A stretch of 64,000 nt of DNA. It comes from Acidobacteriota bacterium. GTDB taxonomy: Bacteria > Acidobacteriota > Terriglobia > 2-12-FULL-54-10. The DNA is taken from assembly GCA_009691245.1 (NCBI GenBank), contig SHUM01000001.1, positions 62,001 through 126,000 on the forward strand, read 5' to 3'. Below the pieces are notes generated by a model, which was not told where the DNA came from, ran no database searches, and worked only from the letters and a program-made list of their open reading frames with translations. The number at the start of each line of letters is the position of its first letter. Within the stretch, counting starts at the first letter, position 1. Positions 38,441 through 47,417 of this stretch are shown piece by piece. The translations under genes and the position numbers were made by a program.

Positions 38441-38747
38441 CATTCATTGAATCGGCGGCGGACATTAATTCGCTTGCGGGCGTGGATTCGCCCACCGGCG
38501 CCGATTCGTTAGTATCCTATTTCCTCCCCACTCCTTTCCTCCCCACTCTGGGGTGCGCTCAGCCGCACGTGTCTGGTGCCCAAGCCCAGTCCAGCACCCA
38601 CCCCAATTATCAGCTTGAAGTTTCGGTCGCGGAGCGGTACTTTCTTGGTGTAGAAATTTGTCCGCACCAAGCCCTGTATTGTGGATATTCGGCGTTGTTC
38701 GGAGAAGCCAGGATGCACTCCGAATCATATCTTGAGGAGGATATTCG
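38441..38747. other. Intergenic stretch upstream of amidohydrolase, no gene seen
   Basis: There is a pyrimidine-rich run (TCCTCCCCACTCC-like, 38520-38550) and, at its end, a strong ribosome site GAGGAGG (38733-38739) 8 bases before the ATG. I found no convincing promoter boxes or repeats. Confidence 0.5.
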
Positions 38748-40688
38748 ATGTTGAAATTTACTATTCGCCTGCCACTTCTATTGCTTTATCTAGTGGCTAT
38801 AGGCACCCAGTTGCAGGGACAGGATACTCGGAGCAATGTTCCCGTTGCATTGATTAGCTATCCCGACCTGATTGTTCATAACGGCAAGATCGTGTCGATG
38901 GACAACATCGACCCGCAGGGTCCGGTAGGCAACACCTATCAGGCGATGGCGGTGCGTCAGGACATGATTCAGGCGCTCGGGAGCAATACGGACATGCTGG
39001 CTCTGGCCGGCCCACAGACTAAAAAGATTGACCTGAAGGGACACACGGTGGTTCCCGGACTGATTGATGCTCACAATCATCTGCACAATGGCTTTGTCTC
39101 CGATTGGGCGCGCAAGAATCCCGGCGAAGTGCTCAAGCTCATGCGCGAGTTCGAGGTGTCGGGCAAGACCTACGAAGACTTGACCAAGGGCATTGAGCTG
39201 ATCATCAAGGAAAACATGGCCGGAGCGCCGGAAGGCCAGTGGGCCTACATTAATTTGGGCGGCGGTGGGTCTTCAGCCGCGGGCCTGGGCGTGATGTACC
39301 TGCGCACCAATCAGATGACGCGCGAGCGCCTGGATGAACTGGCTCCCAAGCAGCCCGTGATGCTGGAGGATTCCTCGAACTACTTGATGAACACCGTGGC
39401 CCGCAATGACTTCATGGCATTGTTCGACGTCGAAACGACCGACCACAATGAAAAGGCCGCGATGTCCAACCCGCGCGTGGATCGCAATCTGGTAGCCGAA
39501 AAGTATTTCCGGACGCGCATCCCGCTGCTGGCCAACATCATTGAGGATGGCTTGAATCATTTCGCCGCGATGGGCTTCACCGGATACAGCTCGCACATTG
39601 TCGGACGTCCCATTCACGATGCGTTCAATACCTTGGCACGCGAAGGCCGCATGCCGGTTCGCTTCGGCTGGGCGCATCGCGCCTGTCAGGCGATGGTGGT
39701 GGACATTCCGGTTTGCTTCTCGCGCCTCGGCGACATTGCCGGACACGGCGACAAGTATTTTTGGAACGTCGGCGTAACCCTCGGCGCGCTCGATCTGGAC
39801 GTGCCCGTGGCCTGCACTTCCATGGAGGCCATTGACCCGCGCTTCAAGGCGATGGAGCAGTGCTGGGCCGAACCCGGCGGGCCATATTATGAGGCCATTT
39901 ACACGGCCGTCAAGAACCGTCTGCGTTATGTGATCAATCACAACAACGGCGACAAGGGTGTAACGCAGTTTATGGACATCCTGGACCGCGTGATGAAAGA
40001 GGACCCCAGCATGGACATCGAGTACATGCGCTCACGCCGCTTTACCTCCGACCACTGCCCGTTCTACCCGACGCAGGAGCAGATGCCGCGCATGAAGAAG
40101 TTCAACATGCAGTTCAGCTGCGGCGCGCATGAGCTATCGTCCGACCACGGCTACTCGATCGGGAAGATTTACTCGGAGAGCTACGCCAATCGCGTGGGCC
40201 CCATCGGCAGCCTGATGAAGAACAACATCATGGTCTCCAACGAAGGCGGCGGCAGCGGCATGAGCGACGTCAACCGCACCACCTTCGCCCGCTGGTTCCC
40301 CTACATCAATCGCACGCGCACCGACGGCGTGGTGCTGGCCAAGGAAGAAGCCATCAACCGCGTGCAGTTGTTGAAAATGAGCACCTCGATGGCCGCCTAC
40401 TATGTGCTGAAGGAGAAGGAAATCGGCACGCTCGAAGTGGGCAAGCTGGCCGACTTCATCGTCTATAACAAGGACTACTTCACCGTGCCGGAAGCTGATA
40501 TCCCCAGCGTCTATCCCATGATGGTAGTGGTCGGCGGCAAGACAGTCGTGCTGCGCGATGAGTACGCCAAGCAAATTGGTCTGACTGCCGTCGGTCCGCA
40601 GCTCAAGTTTGAATGGGCGAAGGAAGCGGCACCGGACAAATTGTTTGACCCGCTCGAGTTTCTTAATATTCAGCGCAGGGCGGACTAG
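38748..40688 (+). CDS. Secreted amidohydrolase family 3 (YtcJ-like) enzyme
   Basis: This is a metal-dependent hydrolase of 646 residues with a signal peptide (LPLLLLYLVAIGTQLQGQ). The amidohydrolase opening strand (DLIVHNGKIVSMDN) leads to the metal-binding motif TVVPGLIDAHNHLHNG. Later landmarks include SVYPMMVVVGGKTVVLRDE and the C-terminal IGTLEVGKLADFIVYNKDYF, typical of amidohydrolase_3. The middle (QFSCGAHELSSDHGYSIGK) is unlike canonical YtcJ, so the substrate is unknown. A family C repeat and terminator-like hairpin follow. It is likely monocistronic. Confidence 0.9.
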   Translation: MLKFTIRLPLLLLYLVAIGTQLQGQDTRSNVPVALISYPDLIVHNGKIVSMDNIDPQGPVGNTYQAMAVRQDMIQALGSNTDMLALAGPQTKKIDLKGHTVVPGLIDAHNHLHNGFVSDWARKNPGEVLKLMREFEVSGKTYEDLTKGIELIIKENMAGAPEGQWAYINLGGGGSSAAGLGVMYLRTNQMTRERLDELAPKQPVMLEDSSNYLMNTVARNDFMALFDVETTDHNEKAAMSNPRVDRNLVAEKYFRTRIPLLANIIEDGLNHFAAMGFTGYSSHIVGRPIHDAFNTLAREGRMPVRFGWAHRACQAMVVDIPVCFSRLGDIAGHGDKYFWNVGVTLGALDLDVPVACTSMEAIDPRFKAMEQCWAEPGGPYYEAIYTAVKNRLRYVINHNNGDKGVTQFMDILDRVMKEDPSMDIEYMRSRRFTSDHCPFYPTQEQMPRMKKFNMQFSCGAHELSSDHGYSIGKIYSESYANRVGPIGSLMKNNIMVSNEGGGSGMSDVNRTTFARWFPYINRTRTDGVVLAKEEAINRVQLLKMSTSMAAYYVLKEKEIGTLEVGKLADFIVYNKDYFTVPEADIPSVYPMMVVVGGKTVVLRDEYAKQIGLTAVGPQLKFEWAKEAAPDKLFDPLEFLNIQRRAD

Positions 40689-40712
40689 CAGCTAGTTAAA
40701 AAAACCGCATGG

Positions 40713-40825
40713 ATTGTCATTCCGAGCGTAGCGAGGAATCTGCTTTTTGCTTGCCCCTGCTGAAAAAAGCAGATTCCTCAACCCGGCAAAGTGTGCCGGG
40801 TTTTGGATTGACATCTCTAGTTTCG
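40713..40825. repeat. Family C repeat interrupted by a terminator-like palindrome
   Basis: The left arm (ATTGTCATTCCGAGCGTAGC..., 40713-40748) and right arm (GCAGATTCCTCA at 40769-40780, resuming TTTCGGAATGACAT near 40820) are split by CCCGGCA-AAGTG-TGCCGGG-TTTT (40782-40804), itself a perfect 7-bp hairpin with a T-run. The latter could terminate the amidohydrolase transcript. Confidence 0.8.
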
Positions 40826-40878
40826 GAATGACATCTCTCAGAGATTATTCATTGATCGATCAGGCGAGGAGTGGGATT

Positions 40879-42348
40879 GTGAAGATCCTTACGATTGCGA
40901 GCGCGGCGAGAGCGTTGCTGTTGCTGGTTGTGTTGTCTTTGACCGCTCCCGGTGCAGGGGCGCAGGGTAGTGATGAAATCTGGAAGAAGATCATGGAGTC
41001 TGCCTCCGATGCCTTGAAAAACAACAAAGCCGAAGAGGCGTTGATTGCTTTTCAGTCTGCCATCAAGGAGGCCGAGAAGTTTGGTCCGGAGGACGCGCGG
41101 CTGGCCTCCACTATATTGATCGTCGGTAAGTATTACTACACGCAGAACCAATTGCTGGAGGCCACGACGCTGGTGCGTCGAGCGATCGCGATCCGCGAGA
41201 AGAATCTGGGAGACGCCAGCCCGGAGCTGGCCAGCATCGTGGACTCATTGGCGAGCATGTATATCAGTGAAGGGCAGGGTAGTGAGGCTGCTCCTCTAAT
41301 GCGACAGGCGCTGGCGATTCGCGAGAAGGCTCATGGGCAGGAACACCCGGATGTGGATGCCAGCCTGAATCGTCTCGCTGCGCTCTACGATGCGCAGGGC
41401 AACTTTTCGGAGGCCGAGACGCTTCTGAAGCGTTCGCTGGCCATCCGGGAGAAGGTGCTCGGAGGCGAACATGCGCTGGTGGCCGCCGCGCTGAATAATC
41501 TGGGAATACTCAATCAACGTCAGTCGCGCATGGCCGAGGCCGAAACGTTTATGAAGCGCGCGCTGGCTATCCGCGAAAAACAGTTTGGCACACAGCATCG
41601 CGAGGTGGACAACAGTATCAGCAGTCTGGCCGCGCTGTACCGCGACCAGGGAAAGCTGGCCGAGTCGGAAAAACTTTTTGTCCGCTCAATGGCCATTCGC
41701 GACAACACTCTGGGCATGTCGAATCCCATGAACCCATTGCTGGCCGCCGGTTTGACTGACTTGGCTCAAGTGCGCATGGCCTTGGGGAAATATGCGCAGG
41801 CGCAGCCCCTGCTGGAGCGGGCGCTGTTAATTGAAGAAAACTTTTCAGGCAAGGAGGATCCTGCGATTACCGCCACCCTGCTGAATCTCTCCCGCGTTCA
41901 CGTGCAGCAGAAACAATTTGGACCCGCCGAACAGTTGCTGAAGCGGGCGCTCGCCATTTTAGAAAGGTCCTCCAACGCCCAGCACATTTCTCTCACGCCG
42001 GTGCTTACCGCGCTGGCGGATCTTTACGACCAGCAAGGAACCTATCGCGGCTCGGAGCCGTTGTTGAAACGAGTGCAGGCGATTCTGGAAAAATCAGGAG
42101 ACGAAAATTTGCCGCTGCTCGCGGCCACCCTGGATGCGCTGGGTCGTCATTACGCTGTCCAGCAAAAATACGCCGACGCCGAGCCGTACTATAAGCGCTC
42201 GCTGGAAATCGCCGAAAAATCCCTGGGGGCCAATCACCCGCTGCTGGCCGACGTACTGGATCACTATGCGGAGTCACTCCGCAAATCCAACCGCGCCGCG
42301 GAAGCCGCGCCGCTCGATGCCCGCGCCAAGGCCATCCGCGCCAAATAG
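40879..42348 (+). CDS. Secreted tetratricopeptide-repeat protein
   Basis: The protein has about 489 residues with a signal peptide (LTIASAARALLLLVVLSLTAPGAGAQG). At least nine TPR_12 (kinesin-light-chain-like) repeats of 42 residues follow, each with the form LASIVDSLASMYISEGQGSEAAPLMRQALAIREK. The units are highly regular (RALAIREK, RSLAIREK, RALAILER), and no enzymatic domain is seen; a scaffold or partner-binding role is likely. The start is GTG at 40879, with GAGGAG about 7 bases upstream; earlier in-frame codons would place charged residues before the signal peptide. The broken TPR gene at 28504-29274 is of the same type. Confidence 0.88.
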   Translation: MKILTIASAARALLLLVVLSLTAPGAGAQGSDEIWKKIMESASDALKNNKAEEALIAFQSAIKEAEKFGPEDARLASTILIVGKYYYTQNQLLEATTLVRRAIAIREKNLGDASPELASIVDSLASMYISEGQGSEAAPLMRQALAIREKAHGQEHPDVDASLNRLAALYDAQGNFSEAETLLKRSLAIREKVLGGEHALVAAALNNLGILNQRQSRMAEAETFMKRALAIREKQFGTQHREVDNSISSLAALYRDQGKLAESEKLFVRSMAIRDNTLGMSNPMNPLLAAGLTDLAQVRMALGKYAQAQPLLERALLIEENFSGKEDPAITATLLNLSRVHVQQKQFGPAEQLLKRALAILERSSNAQHISLTPVLTALADLYDQQGTYRGSEPLLKRVQAILEKSGDENLPLLAATLDALGRHYAVQQKYADAEPYYKRSLEIAEKSLGANHPLLADVLDHYAESLRKSNRAAEAAPLDARAKAIRAK

Positions 42349-42455
42349 CGAATGCAAGTTGTTGCAGCAGCACTTGAGTTTAGCGAATTCGTGGCGTATC
42401 CTCGTCCCATCGGAACTGTCGGCATCCGAGGATTCTATTCATTTGAGGTGAGAAC

Positions 42456-43436
42456 ATGATGTTGAAACAGAAACGCGCGAATTGGCGGCCTGAACTATGG
42501 CTAGGCGTGGTCATGGCTGGATTATTGGCGGGCGCGCCGAAGCAGGGATTGCAGGCACAGGCTCCGCCGGCCACCGACGCCCCGGCGGTTACCATTCCGG
42601 TGGGAGCCGACAATGAGAATCACAAGAAGGATCCCATCCGCCTGATCGGCAATATCTGGTGGGTTGGACACTCGCAGGTAGGAGCATTTCTGATCAAGAG
42701 CTCAGCGGGCTACATCATGCTCGACACGACCTCAACGGCGGAGGCGCCGTGGGTGCGCGAGAATCTGGAGAAGCTGAAGATCAACCCCCGCGACATAAAA
42801 ATCATGCTGAACAGCCACACGCATGAAGAGCACATGGGTGGATTCCCCATGTTCAAGGAGCTGACCGGCGGCAGCATCACCATGTCCAAGGCCGCTGCGG
42901 ATGAAGTCGCCACCGGAGGCCGTACTGACTTTCGCGAAGACGGCAGCGAGCGGTACAAACCATTCAAGACGGACAAGATCATCGAGCAGGGCGGAAAAGT
43001 AACGCTGGGCGATGTCACGCTGACGGCGCACATCACTCCCGGCCACACTAAGGGCTGCACCAACTGGACCACCACGGTGCAGGAAGACGGCAAAACTTAC
43101 AACGTGCTGTTTTTTTGTGGCATGGCCACGGCGGGCATTGATCGCGCGCCGCTGCTTGATAATCCCAAGTACCCCAACATCGTCAGCGACTACCAGCAAT
43201 CGTTCAAGCTCCTGCGCTCGCTTCCCTGCGATGTATGGCTCTATCCGCGCGCGACCACCATTCGCTTGCAGGAAAAAGAAGAGCGAATGAAAAAAGGTGA
43301 GAAGCCCAACCCGTTCGTTGATCCGGCCGGCTGCCAGTGGTATATCGATGAATACGAATACGAGTTCAACGACCAGCTTACGCAGCAACTCCGCGTCAGG
43401 GCCGCACAGCGATTGAAGGAATCCATGAAGAAGTAA
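42456..43436 (+). CDS. B3-like metallo-beta-lactamase-fold hydrolase with altered zinc ligands
   Basis: This is an exported MBL-fold protein of 326 residues. After the signal segment (LWLGVVMAGLLAGAPKQGLQAQ) the subclass B3 pattern is clear: IWWVGHSQVGAFLIKSSAGYIMLDT, metal motif HTHEEHMGG, then ITPGHTKGCTNW. The family ligand set is H116, H118, D120, H121, H196 and H263. Here D120 is replaced by Glu (HTHEEH), and the usual GAH region holding H263 reads LYPRATTIRL, with Arg. Both changes affect the second zinc site, so this is probably not a conventional beta-lactamase. A ribosome site (GAGGTGAG) precedes the ATG, and a perfect terminator follows at 43468. Confidence 0.9.
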   Translation: MMLKQKRANWRPELWLGVVMAGLLAGAPKQGLQAQAPPATDAPAVTIPVGADNENHKKDPIRLIGNIWWVGHSQVGAFLIKSSAGYIMLDTTSTAEAPWVRENLEKLKINPRDIKIMLNSHTHEEHMGGFPMFKELTGGSITMSKAAADEVATGGRTDFREDGSERYKPFKTDKIIEQGGKVTLGDVTLTAHITPGHTKGCTNWTTTVQEDGKTYNVLFFCGMATAGIDRAPLLDNPKYPNIVSDYQQSFKLLRSLPCDVWLYPRATTIRLQEKEERMKKGEKPNPFVDPAGCQWYIDEYEYEFNDQLTQQLRVRAAQRLKESMKK

Positions 43437-43467
43437 GGGTGCGATTCATTCCGTTACATTTGCAGGA

Positions 43468-43494
43468 GGGGCATCTGATTTCAGATGCCCCTTT
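43468..43494 (+). terminator. Rho-independent terminator between convergent genes
   Basis: GGGGCATCTGA (43468-43478) and TCAGATGCCCC (43481-43491) form a perfect 11-bp stem followed by TTT. It lies between the MBL-fold gene and the convergent MFS gene and may serve both. Confidence 0.85.
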
Positions 43495-43507
43495 CTATCT
43501 TCGGCAG

Positions 43508-44815
43508 CTACGTTCCTTTGGGAGGCCAGTCAGGCGATGCTTGATTGGAGACCCGCGTGAATTCATCAGTTTCGCGCAGGGCAGGAAACGCGAAGGCCCA
43601 TAACGCCACTACCAACAACGAGCCGACTCCGCCCGCCAGTACGGCCGGAACTGCGCCAAACCAATGCGCGGTGAGTCCGCTCTCGAATTCTCCCAGTTCG
43701 TTGGAGGCTCCAATAAAGATCAGTTCAATGGCAGTCACGCGTCCGCGCATCTGGTCTGGCGTGGACATCTGCACGAGCATGTTGCGGATGATGATGCTGA
43801 CCATGTCACAGGCGCCCACCATGAACAGTGCTGCCATGGACAGCCACAAGTTGCGTGAGAGTCCGAACAGAATAGTGAAGACTCCGAACAGCGCGACGAA
43901 AATGAAGAGGGTAACGCCCACGCGTTTTTTGACGGGACGAAATGCCAGGATCACCGCCATGGTGGCCGCTCCCACCGCCGGCGAGCTGCGCAACAGCCCC
44001 AGTCCCCACGGGCCGGTATGCAGAATTTCGCTGGCATAGACGGGCAGCAGCGCCACGGCTCCACCGAACAGCACCGCGAATAGATCGAGCGAGATGGAGC
44101 CGAGCACAACCTTCTGCCGGCGAACGTAGCGAAGGCCCGCCCAGATCGAGTCCGCGACATGCTCCAGTGCTGGACGTGTCTGAACCTTCATCAGCAATAT
44201 TGCTGAAATGATCGCCGCTACCACCGCGCTCGTATAAACCGAAGTGGGGCCGCCGAGAAAGCTGTATGCCAGTCCCCCCAGCGAAGGCCCGATCAGCACC
44301 GCCGCTTGGTAAAACGTGGCGTTCCAGGCAATGGCGTTTCCGAAGTGATGATCGGGCACGAGCATTTGCAGGATGGATCGGCTGGCCGGGCCGCTGAAGG
44401 CCCGCACCACGCCCACCAGGACCATGATGGCGTAGATGTGTGATACGTCCGGCGTAGCGGAGCGCGTCGCAAAGAATAGCAAAGTGGAACTCAGCGCAAA
44501 TCCAGCGTGGCAGATGATCAGCAGATTGCGGCGGTTATAGCGGTCGGCGGTGTGCCCCGTAATCAGAAATAGCAACAGCCCCGGCAGGAATTGCGCAAGC
44601 CCAACGTAGCCCAGCGCCAGAGGCTGGCGGGTGATCTCATAGACCTGCCAGCCCACCGCCACCGATTGCATTTCCAATCCAATGATGGCCACCAGCCGTG
44701 CTGCCTGAAAATAGACAAAGGCGGGATGCTGAAAAGCCACACGCCCGGCTTTTTGCGTGTCCATGCTGGCGCTGCGTGAAGGATCGGGCGAGAGCGTACT
44801 CCTCGGAGAGTTCAT
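43508..44815 (-). CDS. MFS transporter, EntS-like (MFS_3) family
   Basis: This is an inner-membrane transporter of 435 residues with about twelve hydrophobic segments. Landmarks of the enterobactin-exporter-like MFS_3 family are VGWQVYEITRQPLALGYVGLAQFLP, GHTADRYNRRNLL (the motif-A loop), VVRAFSGPASRSILQMLVP and PDQMRGRVTAIELIF before the last helices. Such proteins export siderophores or other small molecules; nothing adjacent shows the substrate. It diverges from the DUF5916 gene, with two short inverted repeats in the shared upstream region, and converges on the MBL-fold gene. Confidence 0.92.
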   Translation of the reverse strand: MNSPRSTLSPDPSRSASMDTQKAGRVAFQHPAFVYFQAARLVAIIGLEMQSVAVGWQVYEITRQPLALGYVGLAQFLPGLLLFLITGHTADRYNRRNLLIICHAGFALSSTLLFFATRSATPDVSHIYAIMVLVGVVRAFSGPASRSILQMLVPDHHFGNAIAWNATFYQAAVLIGPSLGGLAYSFLGGPTSVYTSAVVAAIISAILLMKVQTRPALEHVADSIWAGLRYVRRQKVVLGSISLDLFAVLFGGAVALLPVYASEILHTGPWGLGLLRSSPAVGAATMAVILAFRPVKKRVGVTLFIFVALFGVFTILFGLSRNLWLSMAALFMVGACDMVSIIIRNMLVQMSTPDQMRGRVTAIELIFIGASNELGEFESGLTAHWFGAVPAVLAGGVGSLLVVALWAFAFPALRETDEFTRVSNQASPDWPPKGT

Positions 44816-44927
44816 GACGGATTAGTGTGCCATAAATCGGAGACGGCCCGCGCTCGGCCACTGGGTCGGATTGCTTTACGCTACTCCGGAGACACGCACT
44901 TCCGAATAAGTTGCGGTACCCGTTCCC

Positions 44928-44971
44928 GTATCCGGGATACTCGGGGTATCATGGACGTACCTTGATACCCC
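44928..44971. promoter_or_regulatory. Two adjacent inverted repeats in a divergent promoter region, possible operator
   Basis: GTATCC-G-GGATAC (44928-44940) and GGGGTATCA-N11-TGATACCCC (44943-44951 with 44963-44971) lie side by side between the divergent MFS and DUF5916 genes. They share the half-site GTATC, so they may bind one dimeric regulator. No regulator gene is adjacent. Confidence 0.35.
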
Positions 44972-45106
44972 ATCCAGCGAGGTCTCGGGATTTCGTACAA
45001 AATCGAAAGTGTGTCATATCCTGTTTGAATACAATTTCCGAGGAGTGGCTCCAACCCGATGGCTATAGCCCTAATAGAAAATATTTGTGGATTGAACCAT
45101 TCCCCA

Positions 45107-47323
45107 ATGAAGTCAAAAGGACGCGCAAGAAAGTTTATTGTTTTGCTGGTCCTTCTGATCGCCAGCGCGAGTCCGGGCAGAAGCCAGCAGAGTCCTCCCG
45201 CCGATACGCGGACGACACTGTCGTCGTCCGCCACGCGCATCGACAAGCCCATCAATCTTGACGGCACACTGGATGAGGGAGCTTGGCAGAGCGCCACGGC
45301 TGCGAGCGGGTTTGTGCAGTCCGAGCCGCGGGAAGGCGAAGCAGCCACCGAGCGGACGGAAGTGAAAATTCTATTCGACGCCAATAACCTCTATGTCGGC
45401 GTGATCTGCTTTGACTCGCAGCCCGATGGCGTGATGGTCCACTCGTTGAAAGAAGACTTCGATCCTAACGATGCAGATTATTTTCAGGTGATCCTGGATA
45501 CCTATCAAGATCAACGCAGCGGATTCCTGTTCGCAACCAACCCCATGGGCGCCAAGCGCGACTCGCAAGTAACCGATGAAGGCCGCGCTACCAATACAGA
45601 CTGGGACACGGTTTGGGACGTGCGCGTGCGGCGGACCTCCGAAGGCTGGTCGGCGGAGTTTGTGATTCCCTTCAAGAGTCTTCCCTTCAATGAGGCGCGG
45701 TCGGAGCAGACCTGGGGTATTAATTTCGCGCGAAACATTCGACGCAAGAATGAGCTGGATGTCTGGTCTCCGATGCCGCGCCGCTTCGGCATCACACGAC
45801 TATCGCTTGCCGGTGAGCTGCGCGGCCTGGAAGGAATTCAGCGCGGACGCAATCTGCGGCTGAAGCCCTTCATCGTGGCCGAGGTGAACCGCCTGGCGCA
45901 AAGCGATCACAGTGTTTGGAAGACGAAGCCGGGGCTGGACATTAAGTTTAGCGTGACACCCAGTCTGACGCTGGACCTGACCGGCAACACCGATTTTTCA
46001 CAGGTGGAGGTGGATGAGCAACAGGTGAATCTCACGCGCTTTTCACAGTTCTTCCCGGAGAAGCGTGAGTTCTTTCTGGAAAACGACGGCCTGTTTCAGT
46101 TGGGTGATGTGCCCGGCGAACGCGGCCCGGAGCGTGGCCGCGAGACGCAGCTTTATTTCAGCCGACGCATCGGCCTCTCCGACGCCGGTGACCCTCTTCC
46201 CATTTTGGGCGGCAGTCGGCTTTCCGGACAAGCGGGCGGCTACCGCATCGGTCTGCTCAACATGCAGACGAAAAAGTTTGGTGGCCGGCCCGGTAATAAT
46301 TACGCGGTCGCTCGTTTGCGCCGCGATATTTTTTCAAACTCCGATATCGGCGTAATCTTCACCAACCGTCAGGCAACCGAGGGCAAGGACTACAACCGTG
46401 TCTGGGGCACCGACGCCAATTTCAAATTTTGGCAGAACCTGGACCTCAACGGCTACATCGCGCAGTCCGCCACGGACGGGTTGACAGGAGAAAACTGGAC
46501 CCGGAAGGCGCGGGCGGATTGGCGGGATGAGAACATTCGGATGAATGTCGCCTATAGCGACGTCGAACAGAATTTCAACCCGGAGATCGGCTATACGCAG
46601 CGACCCGGTATCCGCTACTTCAGCTCCCGCAATGAGGCCTTCGTCCGAACATTCTGGAAAAGTTGGCTGCGTCAATTGCGCCCGCACGTCTATTACACTC
46701 GTCAGACGGACCAGCAAAACCGCCCGGTCTCGAAGGAAGGCCACTACGCACTGTTCGAGTTTCAGCTCCAAAATGGCTCGGGATTCGAGATCTTCTACAA
46801 TACATTCTACGAGCGGCTGGACGTGCCTTTTGCCATTCGCCGCGACATTCCCAAGCAGCCCAACATCTCCATTCCGGCGGGTCTCTATCAATACGACCAA
46901 TGGGTGTTCGAACTCAACAGCGATCCCAGCCGCATGTTTTCGTCCAGCGTGACATTCAAGACTGGAGATTTCTATTCCGGCACCACCAATCAACTCACCG
47001 TCAGTGGCGACTTCCGCCCGTCCTATCACCTGCTCGTGCAGAACCGTTACAGCTATAGCGGCGTCGATTTGAAGGAAGGGTCATTCTCGACTCACCTGTT
47101 CCGATCCCGCATGGATTACTATCTCAGCACCCGCGCATTGTTCAACGCCTTCGTCCAATACAACACCGACCGCAAGCAGGTAACCTCGAACATCCGCTTC
47201 AACTTTATCCACCGCCCGTTGAGCGATCTGTTTCTGGTCTTCAACGAGGCGCGCGAAGTTACCGGCGCGCGCCGCAGCGACCGGGCCCTCACGCTGAAGT
47301 ACACGCAACTATTCTCGTTCTAG
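45107..47323 (+). CDS. DUF5916 outer-membrane protein with N-terminal CBM9-like domain
   Basis: The protein has about 738 residues. A signal peptide (GRARKFIVLLVLLIASASPGRSQ) is followed by a carbohydrate-binding family-9-like domain (ATRIDKPINLDGTLDEGAWQSA, then a VKILFDANNLYVGV strand) to about 230. A DUF5916 beta-barrel then runs to the C-terminus, which ends in the aromatic ALTLKYTQLFSF typical of outer-membrane barrels. Family landmarks are NFARNIRRKNELDVWSPMPR, DFSQVEVDEQQVNLTRF and FFPEKREFFLENDGLFQ. The function of DUF5916 proteins is not established. I start at the ATG 45107, which begins the signal peptide directly; an ATG at 45059 has GGAG 13 bases upstream and cannot be excluded. 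Confidence 0.88.
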   Translation: MKSKGRARKFIVLLVLLIASASPGRSQQSPPADTRTTLSSSATRIDKPINLDGTLDEGAWQSATAASGFVQSEPREGEAATERTEVKILFDANNLYVGVICFDSQPDGVMVHSLKEDFDPNDADYFQVILDTYQDQRSGFLFATNPMGAKRDSQVTDEGRATNTDWDTVWDVRVRRTSEGWSAEFVIPFKSLPFNEARSEQTWGINFARNIRRKNELDVWSPMPRRFGITRLSLAGELRGLEGIQRGRNLRLKPFIVAEVNRLAQSDHSVWKTKPGLDIKFSVTPSLTLDLTGNTDFSQVEVDEQQVNLTRFSQFFPEKREFFLENDGLFQLGDVPGERGPERGRETQLYFSRRIGLSDAGDPLPILGGSRLSGQAGGYRIGLLNMQTKKFGGRPGNNYAVARLRRDIFSNSDIGVIFTNRQATEGKDYNRVWGTDANFKFWQNLDLNGYIAQSATDGLTGENWTRKARADWRDENIRMNVAYSDVEQNFNPEIGYTQRPGIRYFSSRNEAFVRTFWKSWLRQLRPHVYYTRQTDQQNRPVSKEGHYALFEFQLQNGSGFEIFYNTFYERLDVPFAIRRDIPKQPNISIPAGLYQYDQWVFELNSDPSRMFSSSVTFKTGDFYSGTTNQLTVSGDFRPSYHLLVQNRYSYSGVDLKEGSFSTHLFRSRMDYYLSTRALFNAFVQYNTDRKQVTSNIRFNFIHRPLSDLFLVFNEAREVTGARRSDRALTLKYTQLFSF

Positions 47324-47381
47324 GGCTTTCCATCCTGTCTCCTGGCTCCTGTCGCCTGCTTCCTCCAGGGTTTGTCGCGCA

Positions 47382-47411
47382 TTGACAAGCGACAATGCCG
47401 TAAGCTATCGT
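47382..47411 (+). promoter_or_regulatory. Candidate promoter of the hisS leader
   Basis: TTGACA (47382-47387) and TATCGT (47406-47411) are 18 bases apart; the -35 is perfect and the -10 matches at four of six. Transcription would start near 47418, giving a leader of about 220 bases before hisS. Confidence 0.45.
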
Positions 47412-47417
47412 TGCCCT

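Noticed and set aside
42456-43436. Calling the MBL-fold gene an antibiotic-resistance beta-lactamase
   Set aside because: Two zinc-2 ligands of subclass B3 are changed, so resistance cannot be claimed.
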